Positions 7,373-15,624 of a stretch of 64,000 nucleotides of DNA are shown one piece after another. The stretch covers positions 620,001 through 684,000 of the forward strand of contig CAVRRZ010000005.1 in NCBI GenBank assembly GCA_963723745.1, written 5' to 3'. Position 1 is the first letter of the stretch. Every line of letters begins with the position of its first letter. Made by a program: the position numbers and the translations under genes. Under the pieces are notes generated by a model, which did not search any database, was not told where the DNA came from, and worked only from the letters and a program-made list of their open reading frames with translations. Origin of the DNA: CAVRRZ01 sp963723745 (lineage in GTDB: Bacteria; Actinomycetota; Actinomycetes; Mycobacteriales; Geodermatophilaceae).

Positions 7373-7783
7373 GGTGCGGGGTTCATGGCTCCCACCGCGG
7401 GGCGGGTCCTGGCCGTGGTGGCGAGCTGCCGTACCGCGGAGGTGGAAAGAACCTCCCCGGGGCGACGCGGCACCCTGAAGGGATCCGAAGGAGAGCAGGT
7501 CGGACCAGCGCCGTGTGCCTCATCGCGGCCGTGTCTGGGCAGCGCCGCCCGAGCCAGTGACGAACGGCTCATCACTCAACTCTGACGTGAGGGACGAGTT
7601 CCCGGCAGACTGTCGTTGACCTCAAGCGACGCCACACCGCGCAGCGACGTGCTGCAGTCAGAAGTGCCCCCCGACTGACACCGCTGCACGACGGCGCTCC
7701 GCAGCCTGCGGCGCACCCATGCGCCGGCACCGCCCGCTGCCTTCCGAAGGCGCCGACGCCGGCGCACCGAACGAGACGGATCC
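7373..7783. other. Intergenic stretch with no recognisable gene
   Basis: About 410 bases between the ATPase remnant and the SulP transporter. The only frames are short and show no family motif. The last part must hold the promoter of the SulP gene, but no convincing -35/-10 pair stands out. Confidence 0.5.
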
Positions 7784-9271
7784 ATGTCCTCAGCTGTCAC
7801 TGCCCCGCCCACGCCCCGCTTCCGCCGGCCGGCGTGGCTGTCGCCGAAGGTGGCCCGCACCGAGGTCCTCGCCGGCCTCGTCGTCGCGCTGGCCCTGATC
7901 CCCGAGGCGATCAGCTTCTCCATCCTCGCGGGCGTCGACCCACGGGTCGGCTTGTTCTCCTCCTTCGTCATGGCCGTGGTCATCGCCTTCACCGGTGGCC
8001 GGCCGGCGATGATCACCGCGGCTACGGGCGCGATCGCACTGGTCGTCGCGCCGCTCGCTCTGGAGTACGGCGTCCAGTATCTGTTCGCCGCCGTCATCCT
8101 CGGCGGGATCTTCCAGATCCTGCTGGCCGCGGCCGGTGTCGCCCGGCTCATGCGGTTCATCCCGCGCAGCGTGATGGTCGGCTTCGTCAACGCGCTGGCC
8201 ATCCTGATCTTCACCGCGCAGCTGCCGCAGCTCACCGACGTCCCCATGCTGGTCTATCCGCTGGTCGCCGCCGGCCTGGCGATCATCTTCCTGCTCCCCC
8301 GTCTCACGACGGTCGTCCCCGCACCCCTGATCGCGATCATCGTGCTCACCACCCTCGTGGTGACCGTGGGTTGGGACATTCCCGATGTCGGCGGCGAGGG
8401 CGAGCTGCCCGACAGCCTGCCGTTCTTCCTGCTGCCCGACGTGCCGTTCACGTTCGAGACGCTGGGTGTCATCGCTCCCTACGCCCTGGGCATCGCCTTC
8501 GTCGGGCTGATGGAGTCGCTCATGACGGCCAAGCTCGTCGACGACATCACCGACACGCACTCGGACAAGACCCGGGAGTCGTGGGGTCAGGGCGTGGCGA
8601 ACATGGCCTCGGGCTTCTTCGGCGGCATGGGGGGCTGCGCCATGATCGGCCAGACCATGATCAACGTGAAGGCGTCGGGTGCGCGCACCCGGCTCTCCAC
8701 CTTCCTCTCAGGCGTCTTCCTGCTCATTCTCGTCGTGGCGCTCGGTGACGTCGTCCGCGTCATCCCGATGGCGGCCCTGGTCGCCGTCATGATCTTCGTG
8801 TCCATCGCGACCTTCGACTGGCACAGCCTCCGGACCATCCGCCGGATGCCCAAGAGCGAGACCACGGTGATGGTCTCGACAGTCGCCGTCACGCTCCTCA
8901 CCCACAACCTCGCCGTCGGCGTCGGCGTCGGCGTGCTCGTGGCCTGCGTGCTGTTCGCGCAGCGGATCGCCCACCTCGTCGGCGTCCACCGGGTCGTGGA
9001 GGGTCTGACCGCCCGGTACACCGTGGACGGCGCGCTCTTCTTCGCGTCCAGCAACGACCTCTACACGCAGTTCGACTACGCCGGGGACCCGGCCGAGGTG
9101 GTCATCGACCTGTCGAACGCACACGTCTGGGACGCCTCCACCGTGGCTGCCCTCGACGCGATCACCCACAAGTACGAGACGCGCGGCAAGAAGGTCGAGA
9201 TCGTCGGCCTCAGCGGGCATTCCGCCGACCGCTACGACCGGCACACCGGCCAGCTCGCCGGGGCCCACTGA
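7784..9271 (+). CDS. SulP-family (SLC26-like) anion transporter with STAS domain
   Basis: A 495-residue membrane protein. Residues about 25-400 contain 10-14 hydrophobic segments, opening with the family signature GLVVALALIPEAISFSILAG. The FFGGMGGCAMIGQTMINVKA stretch is the conserved SulP segment before the later helices. The C-terminal 100 residues (ARYTVDGALFFASSND, VVIDLSNAHVWDASTVAALD) form a STAS domain. Members move sulfate, bicarbonate or other anions; the substrate is unknown here. The MerR gene starts at or just after the SulP stop, so the two probably form one transcription unit. Confidence 0.92.
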   Translation: MSSAVTAPPTPRFRRPAWLSPKVARTEVLAGLVVALALIPEAISFSILAGVDPRVGLFSSFVMAVVIAFTGGRPAMITAATGAIALVVAPLALEYGVQYLFAAVILGGIFQILLAAAGVARLMRFIPRSVMVGFVNALAILIFTAQLPQLTDVPMLVYPLVAAGLAIIFLLPRLTTVVPAPLIAIIVLTTLVVTVGWDIPDVGGEGELPDSLPFFLLPDVPFTFETLGVIAPYALGIAFVGLMESLMTAKLVDDITDTHSDKTRESWGQGVANMASGFFGGMGGCAMIGQTMINVKASGARTRLSTFLSGVFLLILVVALGDVVRVIPMAALVAVMIFVSIATFDWHSLRTIRRMPKSETTVMVSTVAVTLLTHNLAVGVGVGVLVACVLFAQRIAHLVGVHRVVEGLTARYTVDGALFFASSNDLYTQFDYAGDPAEVVIDLSNAHVWDASTVAALDAITHKYETRGKKVEIVGLSGHSADRYDRHTGQLAGAH

Positions 9272-9318
9272 TGCGCGGCTCGTGGGCAGCGCGGCGCCCG
9301 GGGGCCTATGAAGGAGGG

Positions 9319-9717
9319 GTGACCGGGACACCGCGCGGCGAACTGATGCAGATCGGCCAGGTAGCCGATCGCACGGGCCTGAGTCTGCGGACCATCCGGT
9401 TCTACGAGGAGAACGGACTGGTGGTGCCCACCGCGCGCTCCGAGGGCAGGTTCCGCCTGTACAGCGACGACGACGTGGCTCGCCTCGAGGTGATCAAGCG
9501 GATGAAGCCGCTGGGGTTCAGCCTGGAGGAGATGCAGGAACTGCTGACCCTCCTGGCCGACCTGGACGCCGCCCCCGGTGATCGGGAGCACCTGTTCGAC
9601 CGGCTGCGGATGTTTCACGAGGCGGCCACCGCCCGGGTCACGGAACTGCGCGAACAGCTGGCTGTGGCCGAGGGGTTCGCCGACACCCTCGCCGGCCATA
9701 TCCAAGCCAGGCGCTGA
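9319..9717 (+). CDS. MerR-family transcriptional regulator
   Basis: A helix-turn-helix regulator with the MerR N-terminus QIGQVADRTGLSLRTIRFYE, then the winged part RLYSDDDVARLEVIKRMKPL, and a coiled-coil dimerisation helix toward the C-terminus (EEMQELLTLLADLD onward). No conserved effector cysteines are visible, so it is not an obvious metal or redox sensor. Three starts are possible: ATG 9271 (overlapping the SulP stop), GTG 9319 (VTGTPRGEL leader as in many actinobacterial relatives, chosen here) and ATG 9346. AAGGAGG at 9311-9317 lies close to the GTG. It may regulate the upstream transporter. Confidence 0.85.
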   Translation: MTGTPRGELMQIGQVADRTGLSLRTIRFYEENGLVVPTARSEGRFRLYSDDDVARLEVIKRMKPLGFSLEEMQELLTLLADLDAAPGDREHLFDRLRMFHEAATARVTELREQLAVAEGFADTLAGHIQARR

Positions 9718-10070
9718 CCGGCCCGACCGACGACCGTGCTCACCGCTGACCCGCCCGACCTCCTCATCGTGTCCCGAGCACCGCTGCGCGGCAGGGACGC
9801 CTCACGAGACGTGGTCCACGTGCTGGCCGCCGCCGGGCCGATGGCCTTGCCGCAGGTCTTGCATGACACCGCCCGACACGTCAGCTCGCTACGAGCCCCT
9901 CACCAGCCGCGGGCACGGCAGCCGCGGGCGCTCTCCTTGCGTCGATGCCACCGCGAGACCCAACGCTGCCTTCACCAGAGCGCCGGCACACCCGCGAGAC
10001 CGCCCATCACAGGCAAAACGCAGCGCCACTCTCCTGCCCCGGCACGCGAAGACCGACGACTCCAGTGCTT
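9718..10070. other. Intergenic stretch with no supported gene
   Basis: About 350 bases after the MerR gene. The open frames translate to arginine- and serine-rich shadow sequence. Nothing recognisable is present until the DNA-glycosylase remnant at 10071. Confidence 0.5.
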
Positions 10071-10178
10071 CGTTGACGCAACTGCTGGTCCAGGAGCATC
10101 CCGATGAGCAGGGCGAGCGGGTCGCGGCCGAGCAACTCGTCGGCGGCAGGGTCCTGGGCGATGCGAACGGTCGGCACA
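10071..10178 (-). pseudogene. N-terminal fragment of an HhH-GPD-type DNA repair protein
   Basis: The minus-strand frame reads TVRIAQDPAADELLGRDPLA and continues LLIGMLLDQQLRQ. This closely matches the N-terminus of actinobacterial HhH-GPD base-excision-repair family proteins (usually I-x-D-x-AADELL-RDPLALLIGMLLDQQ-PME). The match starts abruptly, lacks a start codon and ends after about 36 codons, without the helix-hairpin-helix or the catalytic Asp, so it is only a remnant. Confidence 0.6.
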
Positions 10179-10507
10179 CACGAGATGGTGCCGCATCCCC
10201 GCCCGTGGGCACTCACTCGGAGACTTCGGGGTCCCAGGGGACGACTGCTATTCCTGGCACCCCGCTCGACTCGGGAGCAGCCGGTCCGGCCTCCCCCGGA
10301 TCCACGGCGGGTGCCACGGAGACGAGCCCGCGGCAGCGCGCCGCCGCTCCGGACCTCCCGGCCGGGGCGAGGACATTGCCGAGACGTCCCGAGCCACACG
10401 TAGGCCGTCCCGGCCGACCCGAGGAGGGCTGCCAGGAGGGCATGTCCACCGTGCCGGGCCCCCTCAGGTGCGTCGTACCCATGGCGCCGTCACCCGGCGC
10501 CCAGGGG
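10179..10507. other. Region downstream of the selenium-binding-protein gene, no gene called
   Basis: About 330 bases. One minus-strand frame contains a hydrophobic run (LLAALLGSAGTAYVWLG) that might be a remnant of a membrane protein, but it has no start, no continuation and no recognised family, so nothing is called. Confidence 0.4.
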
Positions 10508-11920
10508 TCAGCGGAAGCAGTAGGAATCGCTGGAGGCGTCACCGCCCTGGAGCCGCACCTGGTGCGGCCGCAGGCCGCGCCAGTCCTCGCCGTGGGGGAA
10601 GAAGCGCTCATCGAGGGCGAGCCCGCCGGCCTGCGGATCGGCGTCCATCTTGGCCATCCACGAGCCGACACCGTCCGGGTAGAACTGGTCGTCCCACGCA
10701 CCGTAGAGCGAGTTGGTGACGTACACCCGCCGGCCGTCGCGGCTCACCTCGACCATCTGGGGACCGCCGGCCAGCGGCGCCTCGGGGGCGGCCGGGTGCG
10801 GGGTCCTCGAGACGATGCCACCGAGGTGCACCGAGCCGACCTCGCGGGGCGCGGCCGGGTCGGACACGTCGTACTGCTTGAGTTCCCCGGTGCCCCAGCA
10901 GGAGACGTAGAGCATCCGGTCGTCCACCGACAGGTCGATGTCGGTGACCAGCGGCGGAACCGCCGAGAACGGCTGGAGCGCCGGCGGCAGGTCGTCCGGA
11001 TCGGCCGGCTCAGCGGGGATGGTGATCACTTTGTCGGCGGTCCACTCCCCACCCTCCCGGTGCCACCGCCAGATGGAGGCCGACAGGTCAGCGGTCGAGA
11101 TCACCACTCCGACGAACCCCCACGTCGCCTCCGGATCGTGCGACGGGCGGAGCTCGAGCACCATCTGGTGCTCGGGGCCGAGGTCGACGGTCTGGAGATG
11201 CCGCCCCTCGGCGAGATCCCAGAAATGCAGGCGGTGACCGTACTCGCCGCCCAGCAGCAGCTCGGGGACCAGTCCGTCCTCGACCATGTTCGGCGTGCCC
11301 CACTCGCTGGACACCAGCGTGTTCTGGTTGAGGTGCCACCAGGCGTCGTAGGCCAGGTGCTGGTCCCCGCGGTCGGTCTCCCAGGGCCGGAGCACGTCGA
11401 ACGTGCTGTGGTCCAACAGGGCGATCCCGCCCGGACCGTCACCGTCGCTCGCACTCCCCAGGCAGGTGAGGAACACGCCGTCGGGACCGCAGTGCAGCGT
11501 GTGCGGCCGCGAGTAGCCGGCCTTCTCTGCCAGCTCCTGCGCGGCGATGGTCTTGTGCAACCGTGGTGACCGCGGGTCGGGGTGGGTGTCGTAGACATGG
11601 ACGTTGGAGCTGCGCAGCCCGGGTAGCAGCAGGTAGCGCCGCTGCAGGCCGTGCTCCCCCATCTCGTGACCCTCGTGCTTGAGCGCGCTGGAACACGCGT
11701 TCCAGCCGAAGTGGTGCAGCTCGTCGCCGACCGTGGGGAGGTCAGCCCAGCCGACGATCTGCCCGTAGCTCGGGGACGCGGTGTCGGTGTCCAGGACGGT
11801 CAGCGCATCGGGTCTCTGCGCGGCACGGTCGAAGGCGACGACGTAGGCCAGTCGCTCGCTCGGTGCGGCGGCCGCCTCGGCTGCGCTGCGGTAGAAGGTT
11901 GGGTCGGTGGTCACGGACAT
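10508..11920 (-). CDS. Selenium-binding protein SBP56 family / methanethiol oxidase-like
   Basis: A 470-residue protein of the SBP56 family, whose members include bacterial methanethiol oxidase (methanethiol to H2S, formaldehyde and peroxide, copper-dependent) and human SELENBP1. Family motifs are HHFGWNACSSA, RPHTLHCGPDGVFLTCLG, HFWDLAEGRH, ISTADLSASIWRW, VTDIDLSVDDRMLYVSCWG and the final DASSDSYCFR. The first 53 codons of the longest frame were discarded because the ATG at 11920 has a good ribosome site (AAGGAGATCGAG) and begins the conserved MSVTTDPTFY. No signal peptide is visible, unlike periplasmic MtoX. It diverges from an AraC regulator about 500 bp away, which might control it. Confidence 0.9.
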   Translation of the reverse strand: MSVTTDPTFYRSAAEAAAAPSERLAYVVAFDRAAQRPDALTVLDTDTASPSYGQIVGWADLPTVGDELHHFGWNACSSALKHEGHEMGEHGLQRRYLLLPGLRSSNVHVYDTHPDPRSPRLHKTIAAQELAEKAGYSRPHTLHCGPDGVFLTCLGSASDGDGPGGIALLDHSTFDVLRPWETDRGDQHLAYDAWWHLNQNTLVSSEWGTPNMVEDGLVPELLLGGEYGHRLHFWDLAEGRHLQTVDLGPEHQMVLELRPSHDPEATWGFVGVVISTADLSASIWRWHREGGEWTADKVITIPAEPADPDDLPPALQPFSAVPPLVTDIDLSVDDRMLYVSCWGTGELKQYDVSDPAAPREVGSVHLGGIVSRTPHPAAPEAPLAGGPQMVEVSRDGRRVYVTNSLYGAWDDQFYPDGVGSWMAKMDADPQAGGLALDERFFPHGEDWRGLRPHQVRLQGGDASSDSYCFR

Positions 11921-12178
11921 CTCGATCTCCTTGCCGAGAGCTTCCGTCGCAGGCGAGCAGCCCGGGCGAACAACACCACGCCTTCCCGTGCGGGCACCGA
12001 TCGCCCTGCGCGGTCTCTCCGCCGACAGCGCCTGAAGGCCTCGCCGAACGGCAACGGCTCTCGGCGTCACGCCCGGCACGCCGGCGCCGATGCTGCCATC
12101 GATAGGCGCTGACCATCAAGAGGTCGTGTGCTCGTTCGACGAGTTGCCGGACCTGGTCACGGTCCGGCGTCCCGCACC

Positions 12179-12238
12179 TGCTGATCCGCGGCGCGATCTG
12201 CCGGGTCGACCTCGGCTCGGCCCGTCGTGGGCACCTGC
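12179..12238 (+). pseudogene. Remnant of a mazF-like toxin start
   Basis: The frame LIRGAICRVDLGSARRGH matches the first residues of the intact toxin at 2200 (IRGAVYRIDLGEARRGH), and the DNA is also clearly similar (CTGATCCGCGGCGC against GTGATCCGCGGCGC). Similarity ends after about 18 codons. It lies in the roughly 510-base gap between the SBP56 gene and the AraC regulator, the rest of which shows nothing recognisable. Confidence 0.6.
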
Positions 12239-12433
12239 CCGGCCCGGTTCGCCGACCTGGCCTCCCTGGTGTCCCTGCGGGGCATCAGCCCAGCCGGAAC
12301 GTGCCGGCCACATCGCTTCCTGCCGCCCATGTCGGCAGACGGCCTGCTGCCCGGCGTGCTCTCGCACCGGTTGACCCGCGAAGTAGGGTGCGGGTGCTGC
12401 AGCATCACGGCCGCGGGGCGGCAGGAGGCAAGC

Positions 12434-13417
12434 ATGGCAGCGGAACCGTTGGGACGGTTCCCGGCGGCGCGGACCTCGGACTGCGACGAAGCGCAGACAG
12501 TCATGGCCGCGACGTTCCTGCCGCTGCGCATGCGGATGCTCGAACGGCCGGCCGCCGGCGGGGTCGGCATGCGACTGAACGCGCTCCGGGTCGCGGGCGT
12601 GACGGTCGCCTACGCCCGTTTCGGTAGCGCCGTGGAGGTCGCCACGGCCGAGGCCGAGAACTACCACGTGGACCTGCCGATCTCCGGCTCGGCCCGCTTC
12701 CGCAGCGGCCGGCTGGAGCGCGTCGAGGGCACGCCGCGCCGCGCGGCGGTCTACATGCCCGGGGAGTCCGCCGCCATCGACTGGAGCGGCGGGTGCGGAC
12801 AGTTCTGCCTGATGTTCCCTCGCGCGCTGCTGGAGCGGGAGCTGGAGGCGATGCTGGACCGGCCGCTCGTCAAGCCGCTCGTCCTCGCCGAGTCGATGGA
12901 CGTCAGTACCGACGCGGGTCGGTCCTGGCTGGACACGCTGTGGTTGGTCGAGCGGCAAGCGCGCTACGCGCACGGCCTGCTCGACCACCCCCTGGCTGCG
13001 GGCCACCTGGCGCAGGCCCTCGCCGCCGGGTTGCTGCTCGCCCAGCCGCACAACTACACCGGCGCCCTCGCCGGTCCGCGCCGCCCGGCCGCCCCGCGGG
13101 CCGTGCGCGAGGCGGTCGAGCTCATCCGCGCCCACCCCGAGCACCCGTGGACCACCCCGAGCCTGGCCCGCCGCGTGGCCGTGAGCGCACGAAGCCTGCA
13201 GGAGGGGTTCGCACGGTCCTACGGGATCCCGCCCCGTGCGCATCTTCAGTCGGTGCGCCTCGACCGTGCACACGCCGAGCTGCAGGCGGCCGACCCGCAC
13301 ACCACCACGGTCACCCACGTCGCCGGCCGGTGGGGCTTCCTGTACCTGAGCCGGTTCGCTGCCGCCTACCGCAAGAAGTTCGGCGAGAACCCGTCGGCGA
13401 CCCTGCGCGGCGCGTAG
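12434..13417 (+). CDS. AraC-family transcriptional regulator
   Basis: A 327-residue regulator. The N-terminal 190 residues form the AraC-binding-like ligand domain (NYHVDLPISGSARFR, YMPGESAAIDWSGGCGQFCLMFP). The C-terminal 100 residues carry two helix-turn-helices: PSLARRVAVSARSLQEGFAR and VTHVAGRWGFLYLSRFAAAY, ending with the typical YRKKFGENPSATLRG. The ATG at 12434 is chosen because AGGAGG precedes it by 6 nt; the longer frame has a leader without homology. It diverges from the SBP56 gene and is followed by a GAF-LuxR regulator. The ligand is unknown. Confidence 0.9.
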   Translation: MAAEPLGRFPAARTSDCDEAQTVMAATFLPLRMRMLERPAAGGVGMRLNALRVAGVTVAYARFGSAVEVATAEAENYHVDLPISGSARFRSGRLERVEGTPRRAAVYMPGESAAIDWSGGCGQFCLMFPRALLERELEAMLDRPLVKPLVLAESMDVSTDAGRSWLDTLWLVERQARYAHGLLDHPLAAGHLAQALAAGLLLAQPHNYTGALAGPRRPAAPRAVREAVELIRAHPEHPWTTPSLARRVAVSARSLQEGFARSYGIPPRAHLQSVRLDRAHAELQAADPHTTTVTHVAGRWGFLYLSRFAAAYRKKFGENPSATLRGA

Positions 13418-13570
13418 GGCGGCACGGCCGCAGGTCCGCGCGAATCGCACCAAGCTCTGCGGTTTGCGCGTCGACCTCCCCCGGCCGCTGCCCTTCCATG
13501 GATGCCCTCAGCCCAGAACCGGCTGGGCATCCGACGCGGCTGGCGCCCGGCTGCACGGGGAGGCGGGCTC

Positions 13571-14695
13571 GTGGTCGAGGACGGTGCCGCGACGCGGGCG
13601 GCCGCGGTGATCGCCCGGATCGTGGACCAGCCGGTGCCCGTCGCCGAGCGCGCCCGGCGAATCCTTCAGGCGCTCGACCCCGTGCTCCGTTACGACGCCG
13701 CCTCCATCGCCCTTCGGGACCCGGAGCGGCGGATCCGGATCCCGCTGGCCTCCGCCGGTGACGCCGGTGCACTGCACGCCTACTGGTCCAGCGCGGGCGC
13801 CGACGCCGAACTGGCCCGGCTCGGGCTGAACCGCCCCGGGCCGCCGCTGCTGTTCACCGAGTTGTCCCCGCCCGCCGCCGAGACGGTCTACTGGCGCCGC
13901 TACCTCGCGCCGGGCGGCTTTCGCGGCGGCATCGACGCCGCCCTGTTCACCACCGACAGCGGGCACGTGGGGCACCTGACCGTGCTCACCGAGGCCGACG
14001 CCCATCCCACCCTCGCCGATCGGGATCTGACCGGCGTCCTCGCCCCGCTGATCGCGCGGGCGGTCGACCGGCTGCCCGCAATCGGCCTGTTCGCCGGGAT
14101 CGTGCCCGACGTCTTCGCCGGGGCAGTGCTCACCTCCGCGGGCAACACCCTGCCTCTGCCCGGGTTGCCCCTCGACCCGGTGCTCGCTGCCGGCTCCCCG
14201 GTGCTCGCCGAGGTCGCCGAGCGGCTGGCCTGCGGCGACCTGTACGCCACCTTCCTGCACCCTGCGCTGGACGGCGGGGCCGGGGCTCTGCTGCGGGTCA
14301 CTGTGCTCGACTGCGGCGACGAGCCCGTCGACCATCTGCGCGCCGCCGTCCTCCTCTCCCCGGAGCCGAATCTGCACGGCCTGTCCCGCCACGACCTGCA
14401 CGTCCTCGGCCTGATCGTGGCCGGCTGGGAGGACGACGAGCTAATCGCCGCCGCACTGGACAGCACCCCCGGGGATGTCGCCGAGGCCGCCCGGCGGGGC
14501 ATGCAGCTGCTGGGCGCCCCGTCGCGGACCGGGCTGGCCGTCCGAGCGCTGCGCGAGGGGCTGTTCGTCCCGCGAAGCGTCCGGCTCAGCGCGCTGAACC
14601 GTCCGGAACGAGGGCATGCTCACCGCTCGGAGGGCTGTGAGCCCGGGTCCGTCTGGGGCGGGGACGCGGCGCCCGCCGGCTCGGAGCCGGCCTGA
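13571..14695 (+). CDS. GAF-domain regulator with a divergent LuxR-type C-terminus
   Basis: A 374-residue protein with GTG start at 13571 (GGGGAGG 7 nt upstream). Residues about 10-180 look like a GAF sensor (RYDAASIALRDPERRI, GGIDAALFTTDSGHVGHLTV). The end of the protein, LSRHDLHVLGLIVAGWEDDELIAAALDSTP, then LGAPSRTGLAVRALREGLFVPR, aligns with the LuxR helix-turn-helix plus the LGAPSRT segment of such regulators. However, the second helix that normally contacts DNA is replaced by acidic, alanine-rich sequence (GDVAEAARRGMQ). It may have lost DNA binding or act by another route. Confidence 0.72.
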   Translation: MVEDGAATRAAAVIARIVDQPVPVAERARRILQALDPVLRYDAASIALRDPERRIRIPLASAGDAGALHAYWSSAGADAELARLGLNRPGPPLLFTELSPPAAETVYWRRYLAPGGFRGGIDAALFTTDSGHVGHLTVLTEADAHPTLADRDLTGVLAPLIARAVDRLPAIGLFAGIVPDVFAGAVLTSAGNTLPLPGLPLDPVLAAGSPVLAEVAERLACGDLYATFLHPALDGGAGALLRVTVLDCGDEPVDHLRAAVLLSPEPNLHGLSRHDLHVLGLIVAGWEDDELIAAALDSTPGDVAEAARRGMQLLGAPSRTGLAVRALREGLFVPRSVRLSALNRPERGHAHRSEGCEPGSVWGGDAAPAGSEPA

Positions 14696-14929
14696 TGAGT
14701 CCCCTGTCGTCATCTCCGGGTTCGTGCGAGGAGCCATCGGGGCACGTGCGCTCCGCGCGGTCGGCGGGACCGGGGAACTGCCGGGGATGGCGGGTCATCC
14801 GCTGCTGGGCGACGGATCGCCGGCGCTGGTCGTCGCCCGCGCGCAGATCGACGCCCGTGGCGGCCGATCGGGGGGTCACCCGGCTGCCCCCTCGAGCCGG
14901 ACAGGGGTGCGGGCGGCGAGGATGGACCG
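14696..14929. other. Short intergenic stretch before dtd
   Basis: About 230 bases without a supported gene; it should contain the dtd promoter, which cannot be pinpointed. Confidence 0.4.
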
Positions 14930-15361
14930 GTGCGCGCAGTGGTGACCAGGGTCGATGCAGCGGCGGTCATCGTGGACGGCGAGGTCGTCGGAGAGATCGG
15001 CCGCGGCCTGCTCGCCCTGGTGGGCGTGTCGCGCACGGACGACACGGACCGGGCACGGGCCCTGGCCCGCAAGGTGCACGAGCTGCGCATCTTTCCCGGC
15101 CCTGACGGCGAGGTGTCGGCCGCGGACCTGGGGCTGCCGGCACTGGTGGTGAGCCAGTTCACCCTGTACGCGGACACCCGCAAGGGCCGCCGCCCCTCCT
15201 GGCAGGAGGCAGCGCCCGGTGACCAGGCCGAGCCGCTGGTCGAGGCGGTGATCGCCGAGCTCCGCACCAGGGGTTGTCGCGTCGCCACGGGACGCTTCGG
15301 GGCCCGGATGCAGGTGTCGTCGGTCAATGACGGTCCGATGACACTGCTCCTGGAGGTCTGA
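14930..15361 (+). CDS. dtd: D-aminoacyl-tRNA deacylase
   Basis: A 143-residue protein (GTG start) matching Dtd end to end. Dtd hydrolyses D-aminoacyl-tRNAs and glycyl-tRNA(Ala), clearing mischarged tRNA in the cytosol. The two active-site motifs are present: SQFTLYADTRKGRRPSW (SQxTL, residues about 78-94) and NDGPMT near the C-terminus (the Gly-cisPro motif). N-terminal MRAVVTRVDAAAVIVDGEVVG is typical. It stands alone just upstream of the sigma factor gene. Confidence 0.96.
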   Translation: MRAVVTRVDAAAVIVDGEVVGEIGRGLLALVGVSRTDDTDRARALARKVHELRIFPGPDGEVSAADLGLPALVVSQFTLYADTRKGRRPSWQEAAPGDQAEPLVEAVIAELRTRGCRVATGRFGARMQVSSVNDGPMTLLLEV

Positions 15362-15435
15362 GCCGCCTCCGGCCGGGGTAGGGAGCGGGGACTTCCGGGC
15401 TTTTCTGCGCATTGCCTGTGAACCAGAGCGCACGA

Positions 15436-15462
15436 GGAACACAGGGGCCGGTCACTGCCGTT
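15436..15462 (+). promoter_or_regulatory. Candidate SigH/SigR-type promoter upstream of the sigma factor gene
   Basis: GGAACA (15436-15441) and CGTT (15459-15462) are 17 bp apart, matching the GGGAAYA-N16/17-CGTT pattern of oxidative/heat stress ECF sigma factors SigH/SigR. In Mycobacterium tuberculosis sigB is transcribed from a SigE/SigH-dependent promoter, so the position is plausible. The leader to the GTG start would be about 155 nt. This is pattern-based only. Confidence 0.45.
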
Positions 15463-15624
15463 GTGCAGGACGTAACTACATCGCACGCATCAGAAGCGTG
15501 CCGGGAACGGCTCGGGTGAACCCGGACCGGCCCGCATACGTGAGTACCACCAGACGTGGGTGGATCGCCGAGTGCAGTTTACCGGCTGATGCATCCGACC
15601 CGAAGGCAAGGACGAAGACCTACC

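Noticed and set aside
10213..10701. Minus-strand frame of 162 codons partly within the SBP56 gene
   Set aside because: Overlaps conserved SBP56 coding sequence and shows no recognisable motif.
10508..11920. Selenocysteine in the SBP56 protein
   Set aside because: The frame has no internal TGA and the family binds selenium or copper without selenocysteine.
13502..13570. Start of the GAF-LuxR regulator at ATG 13502
   Set aside because: Residues before 13571 are unlike the family and lack a ribosome site; GGGGAGG precedes GTG 13571.
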